Shown here in pieces: positions 18,137 to 25,354 of a stretch of 51,390 nucleotides of DNA. Source of the DNA: Chlorobiota bacterium (GTDB lineage: Bacteria > Bacteroidota > Bacteroidia > Bacteroidales > F082). Under the pieces are notes generated by a model. It was not told where the DNA came from and ran no database searches. It saw nothing but the letters and a program-made list of their open reading frames with translations. Each line of letters begins with the position of its first letter. Position 1 is the first letter of the stretch. A program made the position numbers and the translations under genes. Location of the stretch: positions 1-51,390 of the forward strand of contig JAUVKF010000013.1 in NCBI GenBank assembly GCA_030596395.1. Reading direction: 5' to 3'.

Positions 18137-18162
18137 AGCGGGGTGTTTTTGGTTATACGACA

Positions 18163-18188
18163 CTTCCAGGTTCTGCGAACTCTGGAAG
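18163..18188. repeat. palindromic repeat after pabB (TGC loop)
   Basis: Arms CTTCCAG and CTGGAAG, extended inward by GTTC/GAAC with one unpaired base, enclose the loop TGC. It sits immediately after the pabB stop, between pabB and pabC. It belongs to a different sequence class from the neighbouring repeats. Confidence 0.65.
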
Positions 18189-18192
18189 GTCG

Positions 18193-19158
18193 TTAAACAG
18201 GGATATAAATTTTGTCGATCAATTCCTGGTACTCTTCATCGCAGTTGCTTTTTGCGGTTACGCCACCACCACTTTTGTAAATAAAACCATCAGGCGTATT
18301 CTCAATGAACCGAATCATTACTCCGCTATCAATATTTTCCCCGTCAAAAATGCCCATTACGCCTGTGTAGTATCCCCGTGTATATTGCTCGGACTCATTA
18401 ATTATTTCAAGCGTTTTTATTTTTGGAGCGCCAGATATAGAACCTGCAGGTAACATCGAAAATAAGATATCTCCTATGTGCTCATTAAAATTTTCCGGTA
18501 ATTCACCACTGATCTCCGAACTCATTTGCAGCAATTCATTGCGGTGGGTTTTAATATGATCAATGTACTGAAAACGGTCAACTTTAACATTTTTGGCCAC
18601 CATACTCAGATCGTTTCTGATCAGGTCGACTATTGTATAATGTTCGGCTAGTTCTTTCTCATTCGTGAGCAATGTGTTTTTTGCATCAGGTAAGCTTGCA
18701 TCAATAGTTCCCTTCATCGGAAATGAGCTGATCTTTCGGCCATTGGTCCTGATAAAAATTTCAGGAGAAAATACCACAAACTGATCTCTAAACCATAATT
18801 TATATTTTGCCTTACTTTGATGAAATATCTCTTTGAGATCAAAATTTGTTTCTATCTTGCTTGGCATAGTAAGGTTAAGCAGAAAAGAATTGCCATGCCC
18901 GATGTGCTTTTGAACCTGATCAAATGCTTTCTGATACCTGGCTTTTTCGACCGGTAAGACGTTAAATTCCATATCTTTGTCAGGATCAGGCGTTTTCCAA
19001 ACATTAGACCTTCCGTTAACATCGTATAAAACTTCATCCGTATCCACTTCGGCCAGTGGACAAATCCATGGCATCTTCAGATCGAAGTCAATAACAAAAA
19101 GAAAAGGGACCTTCTCGCCACCAAGAAGGTTTAGAATTTTGATAGTTAGCCGCTCCAT
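18193..19158 (-). CDS. pabB: aminodeoxychorismate synthase component I
   Basis: PabB aminates chorismate to 4-amino-4-deoxychorismate for folate synthesis, using ammonia from PabA. The 321 residues cover the chorismate-binding domain, as in the short PabB forms of Bacteroidota. SFPMKGTID has Lys where anthranilate synthase (TrpE) has Ala in PIAGT, which argues for PabB rather than TrpE. Other conserved segments are LAEHYTIVDLIRNDL, MLPAGSISGAPK, and GYYTGVMGIFDG. It is the first gene of a minus-strand pair with pabC and faces pabA across a 366-bp region. Confidence 0.93.
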   Translation of the reverse strand: MERLTIKILNLLGGEKVPFLFVIDFDLKMPWICPLAEVDTDEVLYDVNGRSNVWKTPDPDKDMEFNVLPVEKARYQKAFDQVQKHIGHGNSFLLNLTMPSKIETNFDLKEIFHQSKAKYKLWFRDQFVVFSPEIFIRTNGRKISSFPMKGTIDASLPDAKNTLLTNEKELAEHYTIVDLIRNDLSMVAKNVKVDRFQYIDHIKTHRNELLQMSSEISGELPENFNEHIGDILFSMLPAGSISGAPKIKTLEIINESEQYTRGYYTGVMGIFDGENIDSGVMIRFIENTPDGFIYKSGGGVTAKSNCDEEYQELIDKIYIPV

Positions 19159-19175
19159 AGTTTCAGTTTGTTATG

Positions 19176-19183
19176 CGAAAGTA
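19176..19183 (-). promoter_or_regulatory. putative -7 promoter element for pabB-pabC
   Basis: On the minus strand TACTTTCG resembles TAnnTTTG with one mismatch. A TTG lies 20 bp upstream of it, the usual Bacteroidota -33/-7 spacing, and the pabB start is about 20 bp downstream. Confidence 0.35.
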
Positions 19184-19263
19184 CATTTTTGAGTTGATTT
19201 TTACAATTTGAAATAAAATGATGATTAAAATTATTATTCATAACCTGAACGAGCCAGAAGAGT

Positions 19264-19372
19264 TCTGACGCAGATTAACACTTATTGTTTATGATAAAAA
19301 ACTTAACTTTTTTATCATCAACGATTTATTGAACAATCATAGTAAATCATAGTAAATCAGCGTCAAAAGATT
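19264..19372. repeat. small inverted-repeat element in pab intergenic region
   Basis: Outer arms TGACGCAGATT and AATCAGCGTCA pair with one mismatch and enclose a perfect 9-bp hairpin with GATAAAAAA and TTTTTTATC arms. The outer-arm sequence resembles dispersed repeats seen in other bacterial genomes, but this is recollection and needs a search. Confidence 0.4.
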
Positions 19373-19500
19373 TTAATGTAAAATATTCTGCCAAAAAATA
19401 CACGAACACTAGAAATAAGATACTAAAATCTGACCAATATGTTTTGATCACTTTATTTCTGATCTTTTTTCAGACCTTAGTGATACGTTTACTTAAACCC

Positions 19501-19508
19501 TATTTTTG
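19501..19508 (+). promoter_or_regulatory. putative -7 promoter element for pabA
   Basis: TATTTTTG matches TAnnTTTG and has a TTAG 20 bp upstream at 19477-19480. It predicts a transcript starting only about 10 nt before the TTG start of pabA. Confidence 0.4.
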
Positions 19509-19524
19509 TTAAAAATCAGAATCT

Positions 19525-20094
19525 TTGCGGCTGCTTATTATCGATAATTACGATTCGTTTGTTTATAACCTTATTCAATTGGTTGAGAAGGCGGGAATTC
19601 GCAATTATTTTACTGTCAGAAACGATACGCTTGATACTATAAAAGCTGAAGATTTTGATAAAGTACTGATTTCTCCCGGACCGGGTATCGCCATTGAGGC
19701 AGGCGAACTTTTATCATTTTCGAAGAAATATTTAAAAAGCAAGTCGTTTTTAGGAGTTTGTCTTGGATACGAGGCTATCGCCGAACTTTGCGGTGGTAAA
19801 CTTATCCAACTGCCTGAGCCTATGCATGGTGTTCGTACCAAAGCAAAGGTGATAGCTGATACTAGACTCTTCAAAGGTTTGCCCAATGAATTTCAAATAG
19901 GCCATTATCATTCCTGGATTATTGAAAAAAAGAGTTTTCCTGATGAGTTGGAAGCAACGCTGGAAGATGAGAATGGATTGATTATGGCTTTTCGTCACAG
20001 GCAGTATGATCTTCGAGGTTTACAATTTCACCCTGAGTCGGTAATGACGGAGTATGGTTTTGAAATGATTAAAAACTGGCTTGATGAATCTTGA
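19525..20094 (+). CDS. pabA: aminodeoxychorismate synthase component II (glutamine amidotransferase)
   Basis: PabA hydrolyses glutamine and passes ammonia to PabB. The 189 residues show a class I glutamine amidotransferase: LLIIDNYDSFVYNL, the oxyanion segment SPGPG, nucleophile Cys in GVCLGYEAI, and the His-Glu pair in FHPES. The start is TTG. An in-frame stop lies 15 bp upstream and there is no in-frame ATG between, so TTG is well supported. PabA and TrpG are hard to separate by sequence; the divergent pabB-pabC pair favours PabA, possibly shared with tryptophan synthesis. The usual GVCLGHQ reads GVCLGYE, with the nucleophile intact. Confidence 0.92.
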   Translation: MRLLIIDNYDSFVYNLIQLVEKAGIRNYFTVRNDTLDTIKAEDFDKVLISPGPGIAIEAGELLSFSKKYLKSKSFLGVCLGYEAIAELCGGKLIQLPEPMHGVRTKAKVIADTRLFKGLPNEFQIGHYHSWIIEKKSFPDELEATLEDENGLIMAFRHRQYDLRGLQFHPESVMTEYGFEMIKNWLDES

Positions 20095-20142
20095 GCCTTA
20101 ATGACTGGATCCAACTTCTGACTGAAGACTACCGATTAAAAT

Positions 20143-22413
20143 CTAAAACTCATCCTCAGTAGCATCAAATCCTGATTGATTTAGCCTGTCATATTTCTCA
20201 CAATCAAATTCAATGGAAACGTCTTTTAACGGCTTTTCAAAATCACCCATACTGACACCAAGCGATGGATCTGCATAAACTTTCTGCATGTATAACGCCC
20301 AGATTGGTAGCGCCATATTGGCACCCTGGCCAAGTGTGATTGTTCTGAAATGTACACTACGGTCTTCAGCACCAACCCATACCCCGGTTGTCAAATCTGG
20401 GGTAATCCCCATAAACCATCCGTCGGATTGATTTTGTGTTGTACCTGTTTTACCTGCAACAGGATTTGCAAATCCGTATTTGTATCGCAGCCTGATACTG
20501 GTTCCGCTCTCCACAACCCCTTTCAACAATTCCAACATTTTATAAGCGGTTATTTCATCCATTGCTTCCTTTTTATCGGGAACAAACCGTTCGAGTACAT
20601 TACCGTTCTTATCTTCAATTTTGGTTACAAAGATGGGCTTGATATAAACACCTTTATTTGCGAATGTATTCATGGCACCAACCATTTCATACAGCGAAAG
20701 GTCTGGTGTTCCTAAAGCAATGGCGGGTACAGCAGGCATATCAGATGTAACACCCATATTATGGGCCATATTGACGACAGATTGTGGCGAAAATCTTTTT
20801 ACCAAGTATGCTGATATCCAGTTGTTTGAATTTGCAAGCGCCCATTTTAAAGTCACCTCTTCACCAATTCGGTCGTTGCCTGAGTTTTTTGGTGTCCAGT
20901 ATGTGCCATCAAATAATTCAACACTGTAGGAAATATTCGGAACTTTATAACAGGGTGAATATTCTCCTTCCTGCATAGCGAGTGTGTATAAGAAAGGTTT
21001 AAAAGTAGATCCAACCTGTCTTTTACCCTGTGTTACATGATCATACTTAAAATATCGATAGTCGTTTCCACCAACATATGCTCTTACAAATCCGGTTCGT
21101 GATTCAACCGACATCAGCCCGGTATTGAGGATATATTTGTAATACTTTATTGAATCCAGGGGCGTCATGATTGTGTCAATTGGCCCGTCCCAGCTAAAAA
21201 TTCTCATTTCGACGGGCGTATTGAAATTTTCTTCGATTGAATCAGATTCAATACCCGCTTTTTTCAATAAGCGGTATCTTTCACTTCGTTTTACAGCTTG
21301 TAGAATTATCTTATCAACAGCTTCTTCCAATTCTTCCTCTTCCAGGTCTTCAAAAACAAATGGGGCATTTGTAAAACCTTCCCAATGACGATAGAAACTG
21401 GGTTGTAAATCAGCAGACATATGCTCGAATACAGCTTCTTCAGCATATCGCTGCAAACGTGAGTCAATGGTCGTATAAATCTTTAATCCGTCAGTATACA
21501 GGTTATAGTTTTCACCACTTGCTTTATAATGATTTTTACACCATTTTTTCATTTGTCCACGCAAATATTCCCTGAAATAGGTGGCAAGCCCACGATTATG
21601 ATCCAGTACGCCATATTTTGAAACACCCAACGGAAGCTGACTTACAGAGTCATAAGCTTCTTTATTGATATATCCATATTTTTCCATCTGGTTTAATACC
21701 AGATTTCTGCGTTTCATGGATTCTTCAGGATATGTAATCGGGCTGTACCCTGATGGCCTGTTTACCACTCCTGCCATGAGTGCTGCCTCTTGTAAATTTA
21801 AAGAATCGGGTGATTTTCCAAAAAAAGTACTGGCGGCTGATTTTATACCATAAGAATTGTGGCCGTAAAAAACAGTATTGAGGTACATGGCGATAATTTC
21901 CTCTTTTGAATAAGTACGCTCAAGTTTCACGGCAGTAATCCATTCCTGAAATTTCCTCAGGACAAGTTGAAAAGTAGATAAACTTCCTCTTGGGAAGAGG
22001 TTTTTAGCCAATTGTTGGGTGATTGTACTTCCACCACCTTTGCTGGAACCCGTAATAACACCATAAGCTACACGTAGTAAGGCGCGCTGATCGATACCGG
22101 AGTGATCTTCAAAACGAATATCCTCAATGGCCATCAAGGCATTGATAAGATTTTGGGAAATATTCCGATAATCTACATTTGACCTGTTTTCAAAAAAGAA
22201 TGTCCCCAATAATTCACCATCAGAAGAAATAACCTCAGTAGCCAAATTGCTTTGCGGGTTTTCAAGTTCTGCAAATGAAGGCATCGGGCCAAACCATTCA
22301 CTGGCGACCCCATAAAAGAACAATACAACAAAAAACAAAATTCCGAATACTATCAACCAGAGTTTTGCAATATAGTTAAAGATTTTTTTTGGTGATTTTT
22401 CCTGCTGGGTCAT
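20143..22413 (-). CDS. bifunctional penicillin-binding protein 1A (glycosyltransferase/transpeptidase)
   Basis: This class A PBP polymerises and cross-links peptidoglycan at the outer face of the inner membrane. The 756 residues have one N-terminal membrane anchor (about residues 17-36). A GT51 domain follows, with catalytic Glu97 in AIEDIRFEDHSG and GGGSTITQQLAKNLF. The transpeptidase domain has the nucleophile Ser469 in GSTFKPF, an SNN triad (ANSNNW), and KTGTT. All key residues are present. It is the last gene of a minus operon ricT - gldH - PBP, starting 15 bp after gldH, and is convergent with pabA. Confidence 0.95.
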   Translation of the reverse strand: MTQQEKSPKKIFNYIAKLWLIVFGILFFVVLFFYGVASEWFGPMPSFAELENPQSNLATEVISSDGELLGTFFFENRSNVDYRNISQNLINALMAIEDIRFEDHSGIDQRALLRVAYGVITGSSKGGGSTITQQLAKNLFPRGSLSTFQLVLRKFQEWITAVKLERTYSKEEIIAMYLNTVFYGHNSYGIKSAASTFFGKSPDSLNLQEAALMAGVVNRPSGYSPITYPEESMKRRNLVLNQMEKYGYINKEAYDSVSQLPLGVSKYGVLDHNRGLATYFREYLRGQMKKWCKNHYKASGENYNLYTDGLKIYTTIDSRLQRYAEEAVFEHMSADLQPSFYRHWEGFTNAPFVFEDLEEEELEEAVDKIILQAVKRSERYRLLKKAGIESDSIEENFNTPVEMRIFSWDGPIDTIMTPLDSIKYYKYILNTGLMSVESRTGFVRAYVGGNDYRYFKYDHVTQGKRQVGSTFKPFLYTLAMQEGEYSPCYKVPNISYSVELFDGTYWTPKNSGNDRIGEEVTLKWALANSNNWISAYLVKRFSPQSVVNMAHNMGVTSDMPAVPAIALGTPDLSLYEMVGAMNTFANKGVYIKPIFVTKIEDKNGNVLERFVPDKKEAMDEITAYKMLELLKGVVESGTSIRLRYKYGFANPVAGKTGTTQNQSDGWFMGITPDLTTGVWVGAEDRSVHFRTITLGQGANMALPIWALYMQKVYADPSLGVSMGDFEKPLKDVSIEFDCEKYDRLNQSGFDATEDEF

Positions 22414-22428
22414 TTAATTCAAGTTAAT

Positions 22429-22902
22429 TCAATCATTTTTATCCAATCTTATTCCAATGCGTTTAATTCCTGTTAAGGTATCGTTCCGCATAGCCTGTTG
22501 AATAAAAAATTTATACTTTCCCGAAAGCGGGAATATAAGGTTTGGTTTGAGTAAAATGTCGGTTTCTTTTACATTTCCCCACCCTTTCCCGTACCACTTT
22601 CCTGATGCATCAGCCAAGATGCATTCAATCGTGTCCCGGGTGATGTTTCCATTTGGGAAATGAGTTGAAAGAAATAAAAAAAGATTGCTATACCTGTAAT
22701 CAGTGGTATTATGTACCACGATAAAGAAATTATATGACGAAATCGTATCAGAGATTTCAACTTCAAAATGTACTGATTTGTTCTTATCCCATTCACCTCC
22801 TTCAACTGATACTATTTTATCGTACACAGTATTAAATTGACAGGAAGAAAGAAAAAATATAGCCGCCAATAATGTTAAGACTGAAATGCTTTTATGAAGC
22901 AT
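22429..22902 (-). CDS. gldH: gliding motility lipoprotein GldH
   Basis: GldH is a lipoprotein of Bacteroidota first found as required for gliding in Flavobacterium; homologues occur in non-gliding species. The 157 residues start with a lipoprotein signal peptide ending at LSSC (Cys21). The conserved pattern follows: YDK, FHVTI-like segments (VHFEVEISDT), YRYSNLFLFLSTHFPNG, DTIECILAD, GKWYGKGWGN, and a late IGIRLDK. It lies between ricT and PBP1A, the usual arrangement in this phylum. Its exact role in the envelope is not established. Confidence 0.9.
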   Translation of the reverse strand: MLHKSISVLTLLAAIFFLSSCQFNTVYDKIVSVEGGEWDKNKSVHFEVEISDTISSYNFFIVVHNTTDYRYSNLFLFLSTHFPNGNITRDTIECILADASGKWYGKGWGNVKETDILLKPNLIFPLSGKYKFFIQQAMRNDTLTGIKRIGIRLDKND

Positions 22903-22966
22903 GATTTTGCTTTTGAATAAAATGCGAAATAATTAAAAATATTGCATCGAACGGGTAATAAAATAT

Positions 22967-24073
22967 TTAAATGAAACTTGCAAAATCATCAAAGCCTGTT
23001 TTTTCAACATTTTCTTTGGATTCATGCTGAACGGCGAATTTTTCCAGTTCAGCAGGCAACTTCCCTTTCTTATTCATTGTGATGATCTTATTAACCTGGT
23101 CAATATGAACGGCCATCATATTGCTCGAATCGTTCAAATAGCCATACCACATTATTTTCTTAAACACATCACTCTTGAGATGCACAGCGTCACCTTTTTT
23201 CGTTTTTAGCTTGATTTTACAGTCGGGGAATGCTTCGAGAGCATCAATATAATCATCTATCTCATAATTTAAACAGCATTTGAGTTTAGCACATTGTCCG
23301 GCCAATTTTTGCGGGTTCAATGAAAGTTGCTGCACCCTGGCCGAAACAGTAGAAACGCTTTGAAAATTACTCATCCACGAAGAGCAACACAGCTCACGTC
23401 CACAAGAACCAATGCCACCCAGCTTTGCTGCTTCCTGCCTTACACCAATCTGTCGCATTTCAATGCGAATTTTGAATGCTTCGGCAAGCTTTATTATCAG
23501 CTCTCTGAAATCAACCCGCTCATTCGCTGTGTAATAGAAAATAGCTTTTGTTTTGTCTCCCTGGTATTCAACATCATTTATTTTCATCTCCAGACCGAGA
23601 TCCATGGCAATTACCCTGGTTTTATGCATGGTTGAATCCTCCAGTGCAACGGCGTCAAACCATTTCTCAAGATCAATTGGCCTGGCGTGCCTGAAAATAC
23701 GTCTGAGTTCTTTGTTCTCCATATCTACATTTTTTCGTTTCATCTGGAGTCTGACAGCATCGCCAATCAGTGAAACAATTCCAATGTCATGACCTGGTGA
23801 AGCCTCGACAGCTACCAATTCACCTTCATTCAATCTCATTTCATTCGGGTAAGAAAAGAAATCCTTTCTTCCATTTTTAAACCTGACTTCCACATAATTA
23901 AACTGTCCATCGTTCAACTCGTTAACTCCTGATAACCAGTTATGCGACGACAATTTGCAACATCGTTGTTGATTTACAATAATATGGGATTGTTCAGGTT
24001 TTTTTGACATGCAACAACCCCTGGAAGATGATATATATTGTTTTTCTGTAGTTTCTTCTATCTGCCTATCCAT
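22967..24073 (-). CDS. ricT: PSP1/RicT (YaaT)-family protein
   Basis: RicT-family proteins carry a PSP1 C-terminal domain. In Bacillus they form an Fe-S-containing complex that affects RNA processing; the role in Bacteroidota is not known. The 368 residues show the PSP1 region from about residue 95 to 210, then the cysteine clusters IGSCGRELCC (Cys224, 229, 230) and CAKLKCC (Cys261, 266, 267). N-terminal cysteine pairs at 20-21 and 38-39 precede LSSHNWLSGV, as in other Bacteroidota members. It is the first gene of the ricT - gldH - PBP1A operon. Confidence 0.9.
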   Translation of the reverse strand: MDRQIEETTEKQYISSSRGCCMSKKPEQSHIIVNQQRCCKLSSHNWLSGVNELNDGQFNYVEVRFKNGRKDFFSYPNEMRLNEGELVAVEASPGHDIGIVSLIGDAVRLQMKRKNVDMENKELRRIFRHARPIDLEKWFDAVALEDSTMHKTRVIAMDLGLEMKINDVEYQGDKTKAIFYYTANERVDFRELIIKLAEAFKIRIEMRQIGVRQEAAKLGGIGSCGRELCCSSWMSNFQSVSTVSARVQQLSLNPQKLAGQCAKLKCCLNYEIDDYIDALEAFPDCKIKLKTKKGDAVHLKSDVFKKIMWYGYLNDSSNMMAVHIDQVNKIITMNKKGKLPAELEKFAVQHESKENVEKTGFDDFASFI

Positions 24074-24218
24074 TTCCCTGCAAGCTTTCAGTTCGAATAC
24101 AAAGTTAGAATAAACTTTGAAACCTTATTTTACAAAGCCCTTGTTAAATTATATATCACGTAACAATAAATTAACACTAATTTAATAATGCGGTAATACA
24201 GGCTTAATATAGCAGGCA

Positions 24219-24226
24219 TACATTTG
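24219..24226 (+). promoter_or_regulatory. putative -7 promoter element for the CarboxypepD_reg-like gene
   Basis: TACATTTG matches TAnnTTTG and ends 18 bp before the ATG at 24245. No clear -33 element is visible. Confidence 0.35.
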
Positions 24227-24244
24227 TCAAAAAATACATTAAAA

Positions 24245-24595
24245 ATGAAAAAATTAGTTTTAAGTATACTCATGATCGCGTTTCTGGGATTTGCATATGC
24301 CGGAAATGACGACACTAAAGATAGCAAATCATCTACTGCTATTGTTACGACTATCTCCGTTACAGGAAAAATAATTGACTTCAACACAGGTGAAACGCTT
24401 ACAGGTGTAGAAGTTAAAATTGAAGGAACACAACTGAAAGCTTATTCAGATTTTGATGGAAACTTTTTTTTCGAGAACGTAAATCCAGGTAAGTATAATA
24501 TCATTGCCTCATTCATCTCTTATAAGAAAAGCTTAGTTGAAGATTACAATGCTGATGGAAACTCTTCCATTGAAATTAAACTTCAAGCCGACTAA
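24245..24595 (+). CDS. exported standalone CarboxypepD_reg-like domain protein
   Basis: I chose the ATG at 24245 over an upstream TTG because it directly begins a signal peptide (MKKLVLSILMIAFLGFAYA) and the TTG lies within a probable promoter element. The 116-residue product has one small beta-sandwich domain: VTGKIIDFNTGETLTGVEV, DFDGNFFFENVNPGKYNI, and a final IEIKLQAD. This is the same domain type as the N-terminal extension of SusC-like TonB receptors, including the receptor encoded 3 kb away (GKIIDGDTGEELIGATI). Standalone copies have no known function. A strong terminator follows. Confidence 0.82.
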   Translation: MKKLVLSILMIAFLGFAYAGNDDTKDSKSSTAIVTTISVTGKIIDFNTGETLTGVEVKIEGTQLKAYSDFDGNFFFENVNPGKYNIIASFISYKKSLVEDYNADGNSSIEIKLQAD

Positions 24596-24640
24596 TTACA
24601 AGCCCTTACCATCATCTTATAATGATTATTAATTACTCTT

Positions 24641-24672
24641 TGGCTCTCAATGTTTGAGAGCCATTTTTATTG
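24641..24672 (+). terminator. rho-independent terminator
   Basis: Perfect 10-bp arms TGGCTCTCAA and TTGAGAGCCA with loop TGT are followed by TTTTTATTG, 45 bp after the CarboxypepD_reg-like gene. Confidence 0.85.
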
Positions 24673-24789
24673 CAATAGTAAGTTATTAACCTCCTTTAAA
24701 GATTAAATCGTTCTGGCTTAAACAGCTGCTGTTGAAAAACAATTGGTATAAAATGTATTTATATATCAATGGTAAAAGCATTAGCAATT

Positions 24790-24828
24790 GATAAAAAAAA
24801 AGCCAACTGAAGTCTCAGATGGCTTTTT
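24790..24828 (-). terminator. terminator of the TonB receptor operon (minus)
   Basis: On the minus strand AAAAAAGCCA and TGGCTTTTTT arms enclose a partly paired centre, followed by a run of T. It lies about 20 bp after the MORN gene stop. The A-rich left side means it could work in both directions. Confidence 0.7.
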
Positions 24829-24845
24829 TGATTCTATAAACTATC

Positions 24846-25331
24846 CTAATATTTCCTTTCATCAATAAGTACTCCTCCTTGATTATACATTTTCCAGGTG
24901 CCTGTCTTTTTCCCCTTTTTATAATGCATTTCATAAAGGAGAACACCATCAGCATTCCAGATATACCAGTCACCTTCTTTCAGATCGTTTTGATAATGTG
25001 CAATAGCAACTCTGGTTCCTGCCTCGTTCCAGTTTATCCACTCTCCATCTTTTTTTCCTTCTTTATATGACCGCCGTTCCTGCTTTTGACCATTCATAAA
25101 AAAGGTAATGACCAGGCCATCTTCCCGGCCATTTTTGATGTTTCTTTCAATTTTTGGTTCTTCATTTTCATAATATTCAACATGTTTACCGGTATACAAC
25201 ATGTCTTTTTTATAGTAATGGCCATCTTTGAATTCGAGTTCCTGGGAAAATGATATATTGGTAATCACAAATATTAAAGTGATAAAAAGAAAAAGTGTTT
25301 TTAATATTATGTTGATTTTCATAGTATTCAT
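24846..25331 (-). CDS. exported MORN-variant repeat protein (YwqK-like)
   Basis: The 161-residue protein has a signal peptide ending near ISFSQ, followed by about five MORN_2-type repeats with the pattern G-x-x-DG-x-W-x-x-W: YYENEEPKIERNIKNGREDG, YKEGKKDGEWINWNEAGT, YQNDLKEGDWYIWNADG, and YKKGKKTGTWKMYNQGG. Proteins of this type are often labelled YwqK-family antitoxins, but exported Bacteroidota members have no proven antitoxin role and I would not assume one. It starts 23 bp after the TonB receptor and should be cotranscribed with it. Confidence 0.85.
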   Translation of the reverse strand: MNTMKINIILKTLFLFITLIFVITNISFSQELEFKDGHYYKKDMLYTGKHVEYYENEEPKIERNIKNGREDGLVITFFMNGQKQERRSYKEGKKDGEWINWNEAGTRVAIAHYQNDLKEGDWYIWNADGVLLYEMHYKKGKKTGTWKMYNQGGVLIDERKY

Positions 25332-25354
25332 TTTACAAAATTATTAAATCGCGG

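Larger units (their letters stand above)
19159..19524. other. divergent pabB/pabA intergenic region with repeat element
   Basis: The 366-bp region contains the promoters for pabB (19176-19183, minus) and pabA (19501-19508, plus). Between them lies a repeat-like block at about 19264-19372: imperfect outer arms TGACGCAGATT and AATCAGCGTCA, an inner hairpin GATAAAAAA/TTTTTTATC, and a tandem ATCATAGTAA. I see no coding potential. Confidence 0.55.

Noticed and set aside
24224..24244. Upstream TTG start for the CarboxypepD_reg-like protein
   Set aside because: The TTG lies within a probable -7 promoter element, and the ATG at 24245 directly begins a canonical signal peptide.
24846..25331. Antitoxin of a toxin-antitoxin pair
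   Set aside because: The YwqK-type label comes only from MORN-like repeats. The protein is exported, no toxin gene is adjacent and it sits in a receptor operon.
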